From: Streptomyces sp. 11x1
GTDB taxonomy: Bacteria > Actinomycetota > Actinomycetes > Streptomycetales > Streptomycetaceae
DNA length: 64,000 nt
Assembly (NCBI RefSeq): GCF_032598905.1
Contig: NZ_CP122458.1
Coordinates: 8,395,001 to 8,459,000 of the forward strand
Direction: 5' to 3'
Position numbers and translations under genes: made by a program. Positions within the stretch are counted from its first letter, which is position 1; each line of letters starts with the position of its first letter. Under the pieces are notes generated by a model. It was not told the origin of the DNA. It saw nothing but the letters and a program-made list of their open reading frames with translations, and searched no databases. This document shows positions 9,111-18,469 of the stretch, piece by piece.

Positions 9111-10041
9111 GGGAGTGCGTGTGTCCCCAGTGGTGATGATCGTGACCGTCGTACCCGTCGTCGTCCGGGCGGACGCGTGGCTGGCGCGGCAGCCCCGGGC
9201 TGTTCCCGCCGCCGGGCGGAGTGCCTCCGGGCACGGTGGAGTCGTGGGAATCGCGATGCATGTGCGGGTCGCCCTCCAGCGCCTCCCGGTACCGCTCCAC
9301 GATCAGATCGAGCAGCTCCGGCTCCGGTCCGATGACATCGGCCGACCGTACCTCGATCTCCTGGTGCGCGGCAGACCAGCCCTCGGTCTGCTGCCGCACC
9401 CGGTCCGCCGGCCCGCCGTCGAGCGGGAAGTACGGCAGGACGACGATCCGCCGCGCGCCCAGCCGTACGCACCGGTCGAGACCGCTCGGCACGTCCGGCG
9501 CCGCCGACGACACGAACGCCGTCTCCACACCCGCGTACCCGCGCCCCTCCCACAACAACCGGGCCGCCCTGTGCACCTCGGCGTTGGCCTCGGGATCGGT
9601 GGACCCGTGCCCGACGAGCAGCACGGTCACCTCGGCCCGGTCGCCCGGGGTCCTCGGCGCGGACGACCCCAGCGCCTCCTCGACCCGCCGCTCCAGCAGG
9701 TTCAGCAGCGCGGGGTGAGGACCCGGGGGACGGCCGCGGCCGTACGACACCTCCGGGTGCCGCTCCCGTACGCGGTCCAGCGCCGCTTCCACGTCCGCGT
9801 CCGCGCGCCCGGCGGTCTCCCACGCCAGCGGGACGACGACGAACCGCCGTACGCCGTGCTCCACCAGCCCGGTCACGGCCTCGCTCAGCGGCGGCCGGAA
9901 CGGCTCGACGAAGCCGCCCCCGACAGGCAGCCCGGGGTGGCGGCGCCCCAGCTCGCGCAGTAAGGCGGGGAACGCCTCGGCCCCGGCGTCGTCCCGGGTG
10001 CCATGACCGGTGATGAGCAGGGCGGGCGGCGGGGTGGTCAC
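9100..10041 (-). CDS. cbiX: CbiX-type sirohydrochlorin chelatase
   Basis: The 313-residue protein has two similar chelatase halves, each with a metal-binding histidine motif (LITGHGTRD near residue 13 and LVGHGSTD in the second half). CbiX inserts cobalt (or related metal) into sirohydrochlorin at the start of anaerobic-type corrin synthesis. The C-terminal tail is Pro/Gly-rich and ends in a His cluster (GHDHHHWGHTHSHAH), a likely metal store. GTG 10041 is chosen because GAGGAG lies 6-7 bp upstream and the protein then starts directly with the first chelatase strand; longer starts add low-complexity sequence. It overlaps cobC. Confidence 0.88.
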   Translation of the reverse strand: MTTPPPALLITGHGTRDDAGAEAFPALLRELGRRHPGLPVGGGFVEPFRPPLSEAVTGLVEHGVRRFVVVPLAWETAGRADADVEAALDRVRERHPEVSYGRGRPPGPHPALLNLLERRVEEALGSSAPRTPGDRAEVTVLLVGHGSTDPEANAEVHRAARLLWEGRGYAGVETAFVSSAAPDVPSGLDRCVRLGARRIVVLPYFPLDGGPADRVRQQTEGWSAAHQEIEVRSADVIGPEPELLDLIVERYREALEGDPHMHRDSHDSTVPGGTPPGGGNSPGLPRQPRVRPDDDGYDGHDHHHWGHTHSHAH

Positions 10042-10159
10042 GGTGTCTCCTCGGAAGCGGTGGGGGCGGGGGAGGGGGCGAGCGTCGGAATAAGGGTGTG
10101 GGTGGGGGCGGTCGGGACACGGGGGCGTTCGGGGCGGGTCGGCGGCGGTCACACGTTCA

Positions 10160-10624
10160 TCATGTCTCGCGACGACCGCGGCCACTGCTACGACGATCAT
10201 CATGCCGACTCCCACCGGGCCCGGTGAAGCCAGGGTTCGCCGTCGCGACGGCACATGTCACCCGCCCCGCCCGCCCGTCCACCGACTCCGACTTCCGCTT
10301 CGGCACGAGGAGTTCTCCCCCACCGACGAGCGCGGCGGCCTCCGCGACGGACCGGGTACCGACGGCGGCGAGGGCGACGTCGGAGGGGTTGGGCACCGTC
10401 ACGGTGGCCAACTCGGTTGCGGAGTGGGTGACCAGGGGGACCCCGAGCCGCTCGGCGGCCTGGACGAGGCCGGGTTCACCGGCCTTGGCATCGACGGTGG
10501 ACAGCGCGACGACGGCCTCGACCGACAGCCCGGCATCCCGCAACACCCCCGAGACCAGTCCGAGAACCTCCACCACGGACACCCCCGCGGAGGCCCCCAC
10601 ACCCACTACGAGAGAGCCGCTCAC
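10160..10624 (-). CDS. cobE: CobE/CbiG C-terminal-type cobalamin biosynthesis protein
   Basis: About 154 residues matching the CobE/CbiG C-terminal domain: LVVGVGASAG near the start, then VVALSTVDAKAGEPGL, and a PNPSDV/GTRSVAEAAAL region. The domain takes part in ring contraction and precorrin handling; on its own it is the aerobic-pathway protein CobE. Start choice is uncertain: GTG 10624 and GTG 10636 both fit and both lie inside a dispersed repeat copy (10622-10683). The last 25 residues are low-complexity. It sits 118 bp upstream of cbiX on the same strand. Confidence 0.75.
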   Translation of the reverse strand: MSGSLVVGVGASAGVSVVEVLGLVSGVLRDAGLSVEAVVALSTVDAKAGEPGLVQAAERLGVPLVTHSATELATVTVPNPSDVALAAVGTRSVAEAAALVGGGELLVPKRKSESVDGRAGRVTCAVATANPGFTGPGGSRHDDRRSSGRGRRET

Positions 10625-10804
10625 AAGCTCAACCACAGCCGCCCCCGTCTTCCAGGGGCGCGGGGAACTGCGTGACCGGCCTCCAGGAACCCGCACCCGA
10701 GATCCGACCCGCGCACTCCGCATCACCCCTGGGCGCGTCAATCACATGCTCAAGCACAGCCGCCCCCGTCTTCCAGGGGCGCGGGGAACTGCGCGACCGG
10801 CCCC
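10622..10804. repeat. Two direct copies of a dispersed Streptomyces intergenic repeat
   Basis: Two copies, about 10622-10683 and 10743-10804, lie 121 bp apart. They share near-identical sequence including GCCCCCGTCTTCCAGGGGCG and then CGGGGAACTGCG. Identity extends to TCACAAGCTCAA versus TCACATGCTCAA at the left end, so the first copy carries the likely start codon of cobE. The core AGGGGCGCGGGGAAC recurs at 37584-37656, 43161-43364 and 59174-59200. The copies lie between the divergent cobE and ZIP genes. Confidence 0.85.
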
Positions 10805-10896
10805 CATCGACCCGCGGCCAAAACCGGACCCTCTCGCTCCCCACTCACCCGGGGCGCCGCAGCCGACACCGTCCACTCATCCGGTAGCAAAGACCC

Positions 10897-11625
10897 ATGG
10901 CGGTCTTCGTGGCACTCGGCGCGTTCCTGATGACCCTGCTCGGCGGCTGGACGGCACAACGCGTGACGGACCGCCGTCACCTCGTGCTCGGCCTGGCCGG
11001 CGGCCTGATGCTGGGCGTGGTCGGCCTCGACCTGCTTCCCGAGGCACTGGAGGCCGCCGGCGACGAGATCTTCGGCGTCCCCGCCGCGCTGCTGCTGTTC
11101 GTCGCCGGGTTCCTCCTGGCCCACCTGGTGGAACGCCTGCTGGCCGTCCGCCAGGCGGCACACGGCGCGGAGGAGCACAACGGCCGTACACCCCAGGTGG
11201 GTCTGACGGCCGCGGCCGCGATGGTCGGACACAGCGCCATGGACGGCGTCGCGATCGGCGCGGCCTTCCAGATCGGCGAGGGCATGGGCATCGCCGTCGC
11301 CCTCGCGGTGATCGCCCACGACTTCGCGGACGGCTTCAACACGTACACACTCACCAGCGTGTACGGCAACGCCCGCCGCCGTGCGCTCGCGATGCTGTTC
11401 GCGGACGCGGCGGCCCCGGTGGCGGGAGCCGCCTCCACGCTGCTGTTCACGATCCCGGAGGGCCCGCTCGGCTGCTACCTCGGCTTCTTCGGCGGTGCCC
11501 TGCTCTATCTCGCCGCCGCCGAGATCCTCCCCGAGGCCCACCACGAACACCCGGCCCACTCCACCCTGCTGTGCACGGTCGCCGGAGCGGCCTTCATCTG
11601 GATGGTGGTGGGCGTGGCGGAGTGA
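10897..11625 (+). CDS. ZIP-family divalent metal transporter
   Basis: A 242-residue polytopic membrane protein with about seven or eight hydrophobic segments. Two conserved ZIP metal-site helices are visible: MVGHSAMDGVAIGAAF and VIAHDFADGFN, the H-x-x-x-D/H-D pattern that binds metal in transmembrane helices IV and V. A short His-rich loop (PEAHHEHPAH) lies before the last helix. ZIP proteins move Zn, Fe, Mn or Co into the cytoplasm. It is embedded on the opposite strand between cobE and cobB, so a role in supplying cobalt is possible but unproven. Confidence 0.85.
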   Translation: MAVFVALGAFLMTLLGGWTAQRVTDRRHLVLGLAGGLMLGVVGLDLLPEALEAAGDEIFGVPAALLLFVAGFLLAHLVERLLAVRQAAHGAEEHNGRTPQVGLTAAAAMVGHSAMDGVAIGAAFQIGEGMGIAVALAVIAHDFADGFNTYTLTSVYGNARRRALAMLFADAAAPVAGAASTLLFTIPEGPLGCYLGFFGGALLYLAAAEILPEAHHEHPAHSTLLCTVAGAAFIWMVVGVAE

Positions 11626-11684
11626 ACGGGACGGGCCACCGGGAGCACCACCCGACGAACCGCTCACAACCCCCGACCGACCGC

Positions 11685-13049
11685 TCACGACACCCGGCAT
11701 CTCTCCACGAACCGCCGTGCGACCCCCGGCTCCGCCGCCCAGTGCGTGTGCAGATAGCTCGCGTGCACCCCTCCCCGCACGAAGCCCTCGACCCGCGGCC
11801 GAGGGGACCGTATGCCCCAGGCGGGAGCGGGCCCGGCCCCCGGCTCGACGACCGTCCGGTGGAACTCGTGGGCCCGCATCCGGGTCCCGGCAGGGGCCAG
11901 CACGCTGTCGCCCACGGCGACGGCGTCGCGGTACCCGAGGGTCAGCCGCTCGTCCATGCGCGCCGTCGCGTCGAGCACACCGCACATGGGCCGCCCGTCC
12001 AGCTCCCGGCACAGATAGAGCAGCCCGGCGCACTCGGCGGCCACCGGAGCCCCGCCGAACGCCAGCTCGGCGACGGCCTTGCGCAGCGGCTCGTTGGCGG
12101 ACAGCTCGGCGGCGTACATCTCGGGGAACCCGCCGCCGATCACCAACCCGCTCGTCCCGTCGGGCAGTTGCTCGTCGCGCAGCGGATCGAAGACGACCAC
12201 CTCGGCACCGGCGGCGGTCAGCAGCTCGGCGTGCTCGGCGTAGGAGAAGGTGAACGCGGGCCCGCCGGCCACGGCGACCACCTTCCTTCGGCCCGTGGCC
12301 GCGACGGGCGGCTCCCACGCCGGCCCCGACAACGCCCCGGCACTGCGGGCGAGCGCCACCAGCGCCTCCAGGTCGCACCCGGCCCGTACCTGCGCGGCCA
12401 TCGCCGCCACGGCCTCCAACGCGGCGGCCTGCCGCTCGGCGACCGGGACCAGTCCCAGATGCCGGGACGGCGTGTCCACCTGCGGGGCCCGCCGCAGCAC
12501 CCCCAGCACGGGCACACCGGTCGACTCCAGGGCGTCCCGCAGCAGTTCCTCGTGCCGGTCCGAGGCGACCTTGTTGAGGATCACGCCCCCGATCCGCACC
12601 TCGGGGTCCCAGGAGGCGAACCCGTGCACCAGCGCCGCCACCGACCGCGACTGCGACGACGCGTCCACGACCAGCACCACCGGCGCCCGCAGCAGCTTCG
12701 CCACATGCGCGGTGGACGCCAGCTCACCCTGCCCCGAGGCGCCGTCGAACATCCCCATCACACCCTCGACGACGGCGATGTCGCACCCGCGCGCGCCGTG
12801 CGCGAAGAGCGGCGCGACCAGCTCGGGCCCGCACAGGTACGCGTCGAGGTTCCGACCCACCCGCCCGCTCGCGAGCGCGTGGTAGCCGGGGTCGATGTAG
12901 TCCGGCCCCACCTTGTGCGGGGACACGGCGAGCCCCCGCTCGGTGAGCGCGGCCATCAACCCCGTGGCCACGGTGGTCTTGCCGCTGCGCGACGAGGGCG
13001 CGGCGATCACCAGCCGGGGCACGGAGGGAACCGAGGTGTAGGACGTCAC
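11685..13049 (-). CDS. cobB: Cobyrinate / hydrogenobyrinate a,c-diamide synthase
   Basis: The 454-residue CobB/CbiA enzyme amidates the a and c carboxylates of (hydrogeno)byrinate using glutamine and ATP. The N-terminal P-loop is APSSRSGKTTV (about residues 17-27), followed by VGPDYIDPGYH and EGVMGMFDG of the synthetase domain. The C-terminal class I amidotransferase domain contains the nucleophile in AAECAGLLYL and the conserved HEFHRT and GVHASYLHTHW motifs. Start is GTG 13049, only 4 bp after the cobO stop, so the two are co-transcribed. It ends convergently with the ZIP gene, 59 bp away. Confidence 0.93.
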   Translation of the reverse strand: MTSYTSVPSVPRLVIAAPSSRSGKTTVATGLMAALTERGLAVSPHKVGPDYIDPGYHALASGRVGRNLDAYLCGPELVAPLFAHGARGCDIAVVEGVMGMFDGASGQGELASTAHVAKLLRAPVVLVVDASSQSRSVAALVHGFASWDPEVRIGGVILNKVASDRHEELLRDALESTGVPVLGVLRRAPQVDTPSRHLGLVPVAERQAAALEAVAAMAAQVRAGCDLEALVALARSAGALSGPAWEPPVAATGRRKVVAVAGGPAFTFSYAEHAELLTAAGAEVVVFDPLRDEQLPDGTSGLVIGGGFPEMYAAELSANEPLRKAVAELAFGGAPVAAECAGLLYLCRELDGRPMCGVLDATARMDERLTLGYRDAVAVGDSVLAPAGTRMRAHEFHRTVVEPGAGPAPAWGIRSPRPRVEGFVRGGVHASYLHTHWAAEPGVARRFVERCRVS

Positions 13050-13053
13050 GATG

Positions 13054-13653
13054 TCACCACTCGATGCCCCGCTGGCCCTTCTGGCCCGCGTCCATGGGGT
13101 GCTTGACCTTCGTCATGTCGGTCACGAGGTCCGCGAAGTCGACGAGCTTCTCGGGCGCGTTCCGCCCGGTGATCACCACGTGCTGGGTCCCGGGCCGGTT
13201 GCGCAGCACGTCGATCACCTCGTCGGTGTCGATCCACCCCCAGTGCAGCGGGTACGCGAACTCGTCGAGCACATACAGCTTGTACGTCTCGGCCGCGAGG
13301 TCCCGCTTGACCTGCTCCCAGCCCTCGCGGGCCTTGTCCTCGTTGTCCATCTGACCGTCGCGCTGCACCCACGACCAGCCCTCGCCCATCTTGTGCCAGT
13401 CCACGGACCCGCCCTCACCGGACGCCCCGAGCACCCGCAGCGCGTTCTCCTCGCCGACCTTCCACTTCGCCGACTTGACGAACTGGAACACCCCGATCGG
13501 CCACCCTTGGTTCCAGGCCCGCAGTGCGAGCCCGAACGCGGCCGTGGACTTCCCCTTGCCGATGCCCGTGTGCACGAACACCAGCGGACGATTCCTGCGC
13601 TGACGCGTCGTCAGACCATCGTCCGGTACGACACTCGGCTGTCCCTGCGGCAT
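13054..13653 (-). CDS. cobO: Cob(I)yrinic acid a,c-diamide adenosyltransferase
   Basis: A 199-residue CobO/BtuR/CobA family enzyme that transfers the 5'-deoxyadenosyl group from ATP to cob(I)alamin precursors. The P-loop is HTGIGKGKSTAAFG near residue 28. Further family motifs are QFVKSAKWKVGE, a DEFAYPL Walker-B-like site and GRNAPEKLVDFADLVTDM. The start ATG overlaps the stop of the upstream chelatase gene (TAATG at 13651-13655), and cobB follows 4 bp downstream, so chelatase, cobO and cobB form a tight unit. Confidence 0.95.
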   Translation of the reverse strand: MPQGQPSVVPDDGLTTRQRRNRPLVFVHTGIGKGKSTAAFGLALRAWNQGWPIGVFQFVKSAKWKVGEENALRVLGASGEGGSVDWHKMGEGWSWVQRDGQMDNEDKAREGWEQVKRDLAAETYKLYVLDEFAYPLHWGWIDTDEVIDVLRNRPGTQHVVITGRNAPEKLVDFADLVTDMTKVKHPMDAGQKGQRGIEW

Positions 13654-15734
13654 TACGCGGCCCTCCTCGAAGTCCCCTGCGTTCCCTGCACATCCCGTAC
13701 CAGCCCGGCGATGGAGTCCGCCCGCAGCTCGTCCAACGTCACCGCCGTACCGCCCAGTTCACCCGCCAGCCGCCCGGCGAGCCCCAGCCGGACGTGGCCC
13801 GTCTCGCAGTCGACCACCACGGACGCGAGGCCCTCGGCCGCGAACAGCCGTGCCGCCCGCCCGGCGAGCGCGACGGGCTCCGGCCCGCCGGTCGCCCGGC
13901 CGTCGGTGACCACCACGACCAGCGGCCGGCGCGCGGGGTCCCGCAGCCGCTCCACCCGCAGCACGTCGTGCGCCTTGAGCAGCCCGGCCGCCAGCGGCGT
14001 CCGCCCGCCCGTCGGCAGCGACTCCAGCCGGGCCGCCGCCGCGTCCACCGACGAGGTCGGCGGCAACGCCACCTCGGCGGCCGACCCACGGAACGTCACC
14101 AGGCCCACCTTGTCCCGCCGCTGGTAGGCGTCGAGCAGCAGCGACAGCACCGCGCCCTTGACCGCGCCCATCCGCTGCCGGGCCGCCATCGATCCGGAGG
14201 CGTCGACCACGAACAGCACGAGATTGCCCTCGCGCCCCTCCCGGGTCGCCTGCCGCAGATCGTCCCGGCGCACCACCAACCCCGGTCCGGACCGCCCCCG
14301 GGTCCGCTGATGCGGGGCGGCGGCCTGCACGGTCGCCGCCAGATGCAGCTTGGTCAGCGTGCCGCGGGGCCTGCGCGCCCCGGTCGTGCGCCCGTGCTCG
14401 GTCCGCGCGCGCGAACGCCGCCCGGCGGCACCCTCCCCGAGCCCCGGCACACTGAGCACCTTCGTACGGAACGGCTCGGCGGCCCGTACGGCGGACTGCT
14501 CCCCGGCGGCCGGAGCCTGCGCCGGCACACCCTCGCCGGACTCGGGCGGCGTGCCACCCTCGCCGCCCTGCGGCCCGTCGGACTCCGGAGCGGGCGGCCG
14601 TCCGCCGCCACCGGGCCCGTCCGGCCCGGGGTCCGGATCCTCGTCCGGCGAGTCGCCAGGGTCACCGGAGTGGTCGGGGTCGTTCGGGTCGTTCGAGTCG
14701 CTCGGGCCGTTCGAGTTCCGCGGCGGCTCCGCGAACTCCTCCAGCGTCTCGTCGAGCTTGTCCTCGTCGAGCCCGGGCGCGTCGAACGGGTTCCTGCGCC
14801 TGCGGTGGGGCAGCGCGAGCAGCGCGGCCCGGCGCACGTCCTCCGCGAGCACCTCGGTCCGCCCGGCCCACGCGGCCAGCGCGGTCGCCGTCCGGGCCAT
14901 CACGATGTCGGCCCGCATCCCGTCCACCTCGAAGGCCGCGCAGGTCGCCGCGATCTGCAGCAGCGCCCCGTCGCCCAGCACCACCGACGGCAGCAACTCC
15001 CGTGCCGCGACGATCCGTTGCCGTACGTCGGCCTCCTCGTCCGCCCAACGGGCCGCGAAACCGGCCGGATCGTCGTCGTAGGCGAGCCGCCGCCGGACGA
15101 CCTCCACCCGCTGGTCCGGCTCCCGCGAGGCCGCGACCTCCACGGTCAGCCCGAACCGGTCGAGCAACTGCGGCCGCAGCTCGCCCTCCTCGGGGTTCAT
15201 CGTCCCGACCAGCAGGAACCGCGCGGCATGCCGTACGGAGACGCCCTCGCGCTCCACGTACGAGGCACCCATCGCGGCCGCGTCGAGCAGCAGGTCGACG
15301 AGGTGGTCGTGGAGCAGGTTCACCTCGTCGACGTAGAGGATGCCCCGGTGCGCGTCCGCGAGCAGACCGGGCTCGAAGGCCTTCACGCCCTCGGAGAGCG
15401 CCCGTTCGATGTCGAGGGCGCCGACGAGCCGGTCCTCGGAGGCGCCGACGGGCAGCTCGACCATGCGGGAGGGCCGGGTCTCGAACGCCGGCTCGTGCGG
15501 CCCGTCCGGACAGGCCGGGTCCGGCTTCACGGGGTCGCAGGAGAACCGGCAGCCGACGACGACCTCCACCTCCGGCAGCAGCGCCGCGAGCGCCCGCACG
15601 GCGGTGCTCTTGGCGGTGCCCTTCTCACCGCGCACGAGCACACCGCCGATGCGCGGGCTGATCGCATTGAGGAGCAGGGCGAGTTGCAGGTCGCCCTGCC
15701 CGACGACGGCGGTGAAGGGGAAGTGCGTGCTCAC
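13653..15734 (-). CDS. Fused ChlI/ChlD-type cobaltochelatase AAA+ and VWA subunit
   Basis: The 693-residue protein starts with an AAA+ ATPase domain (Walker A RGEKGTAKSTAV, Walker B ILYVDEVNLL). An acidic, Pro/Gly-rich linker (about 340-430) follows, then a von Willebrand A domain with the MIDAS motif DASGSMAA. This fuses the BchI and BchD parts of magnesium chelatase. Next to cobalamin genes it is expected to partner CobN for cobalt insertion into hydrogenobyrinate diamide. GTG 15734 is chosen because AGGAGG lies 9 bp upstream and the protein then starts at the conserved FPFTAVVGQ. Upstream in-frame sequence is low-complexity and overlaps CRISPR-like repeats. No cobN lies in the window. Confidence 0.88.
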   Translation of the reverse strand: MSTHFPFTAVVGQGDLQLALLLNAISPRIGGVLVRGEKGTAKSTAVRALAALLPEVEVVVGCRFSCDPVKPDPACPDGPHEPAFETRPSRMVELPVGASEDRLVGALDIERALSEGVKAFEPGLLADAHRGILYVDEVNLLHDHLVDLLLDAAAMGASYVEREGVSVRHAARFLLVGTMNPEEGELRPQLLDRFGLTVEVAASREPDQRVEVVRRRLAYDDDPAGFAARWADEEADVRQRIVAARELLPSVVLGDGALLQIAATCAAFEVDGMRADIVMARTATALAAWAGRTEVLAEDVRRAALLALPHRRRRNPFDAPGLDEDKLDETLEEFAEPPRNSNGPSDSNDPNDPDHSGDPGDSPDEDPDPGPDGPGGGGRPPAPESDGPQGGEGGTPPESGEGVPAQAPAAGEQSAVRAAEPFRTKVLSVPGLGEGAAGRRSRARTEHGRTTGARRPRGTLTKLHLAATVQAAAPHQRTRGRSGPGLVVRRDDLRQATREGREGNLVLFVVDASGSMAARQRMGAVKGAVLSLLLDAYQRRDKVGLVTFRGSAAEVALPPTSSVDAAAARLESLPTGGRTPLAAGLLKAHDVLRVERLRDPARRPLVVVVTDGRATGGPEPVALAGRAARLFAAEGLASVVVDCETGHVRLGLAGRLAGELGGTAVTLDELRADSIAGLVRDVQGTQGTSRRAA

Positions 15735-15808
15735 GCGGTGGGCCCTCCTACGGGTGAATGGGTGAGATGCGGGCGGCTCGACGGCTCGTGCGCGGTCAAC
15801 CTGGTGCT

Positions 15809-15898
15809 GTGCTCCCTGCCTGAGCGGGGATGGCCCGGCGATGAGCCCGCGCATGGGCGGCGTTCTGGTGTGCTCCCCGCCCCTGCGGGGACAGCCGG
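15809..15898. CRISPR. Minimal type I-E-like CRISPR remnant: two degenerate repeats, one 32-nt spacer
   Basis: Two 29-nt repeats (15809-15837 and 15870-15898) share 22 of 29 bases and the type I-E hallmark GTGCTCCC...GCGGGGA. They are separated by exactly 32 bp (15838-15869), a 61-bp period typical of Streptomyces type I-E arrays. No third repeat is found one period to either side, and no cas gene is in the window. It could be an array remnant or a solo spacer unit; chance hairpins remain possible. Confidence 0.5.
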
Positions 15899-15912
15899 AG
15901 ACGGCGGCGCCC

Positions 15913-17421
15913 TCATCCCGGCATCCCCGGCGGAACGAACGGCAGCCCGCTGGGCGCACCCGACTCGATGAGCCGCCACAGCGCGTCCGTGTCCGCGTGC
16001 TCCTCGATCAGGTCGCCGAGCCGGTCGAGCTGCTCCTCGCGCAGCGCGGCGAACGAGGTGTCCGGGGCCGGTACGAACCGGCGCCCCGAGGCGGCGGCCA
16101 CCTCGCGCAGGAAGGCCCGCCGGAACCCGTCCGACTCCAGCGACCCGTGCCAGTGCGTGCCCCAGATCTGCCCGACCCGGCACCCGTCCAGGAACGGCTC
16201 GCCGCCCAGCACCTCGGCGACCCCGTGATGGATCTCGTACCCCTCGACCCGCTCCCCGAGGGCCTCCCCGACGGGCCGGGTGAGCGTCTTCTCCGGGGCG
16301 AACCGCACCCGGACGGGAAGCACCCCGAGCGCCGGTACATGCCCCCGGCGGCTCTCGACGTCGTCCTCGATGTGCTCCCCGAGGACCTGGAAGCCCCCGC
16401 AGATGCCGAGGACCGGCCGCCCCTCGGCGGCCCGGCGCAGCAGCGCCTCGGCGAGTCCCCGTTCCCGCAGCCACTCCAGCGCCCGGACCGTGCCCCGGGT
16501 CCCCGGGACGACGACGAGATCGGCGTCGGCCAGTTCCTCGGCCCGGTCCACGAACCGCACGACCACACCGGGTTCGGCGGCGAGCGCGTCCACATCGGTG
16601 AAGTTGGACATCAACGGCACCGCGCACACGGCGACCCGCAGCACGTCCTCCCCGACGGGCGGCGCGACGTTCGACTCCCGCACCGTCCCCCGCAGCGAGA
16701 CCCGCAGCCCGTCCTCCTCGTCGATGCCGAGCCCGTGCCGGAAGGGCAGCACCCCGTACGTCGGCCGCCCGGTGAGCCCGCGCAGCATGTCGAGCCCCGG
16801 CTCCAACAGGGAGACGTCCCCCCGGAACTTGTTGACGAGGAACCCGGCGACGAGGGCCTGGTCCTCGGGGGAGAGCAGCGCGACGGTCCCGAAGAACGAC
16901 GCGAACACCCCACCGCGGTCGATGTCCCCGACCACGAGCACGGGCAGCCCGGCGTTCCGGGCGATTCCCATGTTGACGATGTCGGTCCGGCGCAGATTGA
17001 TCTCGGCCGGAGAGCCGGCCCCCTCGCAGATCACCGCGTCATACGTGCCCCGCAGCTCGGTGAGGCAGTCCAACACGGTTCCGAGCAGCCGCTGTTGCCG
17101 CCCTCCGTGATAGCCGCGCGCACTCATCTCGCCCACGGACTTCCCCAGCAGCACCACCTGACTGCTGCGCTCGCCACCGGGCTTGAGCAGCACGGGGTTC
17201 ATGAGCGCGGTGGGCTCCACCCGGCAGGCCTGGGCCTGCATGGCCTGCGCCCGTCCGATCTCGGCTCCCTCCTTCGTCACGAAGGAGTTGAGCGACATGT
17301 TCTGCGCCTTGAACGGCGCGACCTTGACGCCCCGGCGCACCAGCCACCGGCAGATCCCCGCGGTGACCACGCTCTTCCCGGCGTCGGAGGTGGTCCCGGC
17401 GACCAACAGCCCGCCACTCAT
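15913..17421 (-). CDS. cobQ: Cobyric acid synthase
   Basis: The 502-residue CobQ amidates the b, d, e and g side chains of adenosylcobyrinate diamide. The N-terminal P-loop-like motif is [12 protein letters not shown], followed by [25 protein letters not shown] and [11 protein letters not shown]. The C-terminal glutamine amidotransferase domain carries the nucleophile in [12 protein letters not shown] and the conserved [12 protein letters not shown] 17421 has AGGAGG about 8 bp upstream and overlaps the end of cobD by 4 bp (ATGA), so the two are coupled. Downstream, 178 bp with CRISPR-like repeats separate it from the chelatase gene. Confidence 0.95.
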   Translation of the reverse strand: MSGGLLVAGTTSDAGKSVVTAGICRWLVRRGVKVAPFKAQNMSLNSFVTKEGAEIGRAQAMQAQACRVEPTALMNPVLLKPGGERSSQVVLLGKSVGEMSARGYHGGRQQRLLGTVLDCLTELRGTYDAVICEGAGSPAEINLRRTDIVNMGIARNAGLPVLVVGDIDRGGVFASFFGTVALLSPEDQALVAGFLVNKFRGDVSLLEPGLDMLRGLTGRPTYGVLPFRHGLGIDEEDGLRVSLRGTVRESNVAPPVGEDVLRVAVCAVPLMSNFTDVDALAAEPGVVVRFVDRAEELADADLVVVPGTRGTVRALEWLRERGLAEALLRRAAEGRPVLGICGGFQVLGEHIEDDVESRRGHVPALGVLPVRVRFAPEKTLTRPVGEALGERVEGYEIHHGVAEVLGGEPFLDGCRVGQIWGTHWHGSLESDGFRRAFLREVAAASGRRFVPAPDTSFAALREEQLDRLGDLIEEHADTDALWRLIESGAPSGLPFVPPGMPG

Positions 17422-18359
17422 CCCTGCCTCCTCGACCGCAGCAGCGACACACCCGCACCGATCCCCAGAGCCAGCCATCCGACCCGCCTTGACAACCGCA
17501 CGGCCCGCTCGATGTCGCCCACTTCGACGGCGCGTCCTTCCCCATTGAGCACAGGTCGATGCTCGACCCGCCCCCCGTACGACAACGTGCCCCCCATCCG
17601 TACTCCGAGCGCCCCCGCGAACGACGCCTCCACGGGCCCCGCGTTGGGGCTCGGATGTCTGTGCGCGTCGGCGCGCCAGGCCCGTACGGCCCCCCGGGCG
17701 TCCCCGCCGGAGGCCGCGGCCAGCACCGCCGTCAGTCGTGCTCCCGGCCACCCCACCACGTCGTCCAGCCGCGCGGAGGCCCATCCGAACCGCCGGTACC
17801 GCTCCGACCGGTGGCCGACCATGGCATCCAGGGTGTTGACGGCCCGGAACCCCAGCAGTCCGGGCACACCCGCCACGGCTCCCCACACGAGCGCCCCCAC
17901 CACCGCGTCCGACGTGTTCTCGGCGACGGACTCCACGACCGCCCGCGCGATCCCGTCCGCGTCGAGCGCCTGGGGATCCCGTCCGCACAGATGCGGCAGG
18001 CGGTCCCGCGCGCCGTCGACGTCCCCCGCCTCCAGGGACCGCCCGATCGCCCGGGCCTCCCGTCCGAGCGAAGTCCCCCCGACCACGGCCCAGGTGGCGG
18101 CGGCGGTCAGCGCGACGGAGGCGGCACGCGAGGGCCGCACGGCGGACGAGGCGACGGCCCCGAGCGCCACGGCGCCACCCGCGCACACGGCGGTGTGCAG
18201 CGCGCCCCACCCTCGGTGGTCCCGCCACAGCACCCGCTCCACGGCACCGGCGGCCCGCCCGAACGCGGCGACCGGATGCCCCCGGCGAGGATCGCCGAGC
18301 AGCAGGTCACCGAGGATTCCGGCGGTGGCGCCGTACGCGAACACGCGATCGGCACGCAC
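17418..18359 (-). CDS. cobD: Adenosylcobinamide-phosphate synthase (CobD/CbiB)
   Basis: A 313-residue membrane protein of the CobD/CbiB family, which attaches aminopropanol (phosphate) to adenosylcobyric acid. Family motifs include GDPRRGHPV near the N-terminus, [31 protein letters not shown] and the C-terminal [17 protein letters not shown]. Several hydrophobic helices place it in the membrane. It is the first gene of the cob run, and its 110-nt leader follows a cobalamin riboswitch. Its last 4 bp overlap the cobQ start. Confidence 0.93.
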   Translation of the reverse strand: MRADRVFAYGATAGILGDLLLGDPRRGHPVAAFGRAAGAVERVLWRDHRGWGALHTAVCAGGAVALGAVASSAVRPSRAASVALTAAATWAVVGGTSLGREARAIGRSLEAGDVDGARDRLPHLCGRDPQALDADGIARAVVESVAENTSDAVVGALVWGAVAGVPGLLGFRAVNTLDAMVGHRSERYRRFGWASARLDDVVGWPGARLTAVLAAASGGDARGAVRAWRADAHRHPSPNAGPVEASFAGALGVRMGGTLSYGGRVEHRPVLNGEGRAVEVGDIERAVRLSRRVGWLALGIGAGVSLLRSRRQG

Positions 18360-18469
18360 GGGTTCAGCCGATCGCGAGATCGGACGAGGGCCCGGTACGG
18401 GGACTCAGACGGCAGCCGCGCATGGCGATATGTCCTCACTCAGGGTGTCCACGCCCTGGTTCGACGAGA

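Noticed and set aside
10098..13106. A 1002-codon plus-strand frame across cobE, ZIP and cobB
   Set aside because: Pro/Arg/His-rich composition without motifs, crossing well-supported genes in other frames.
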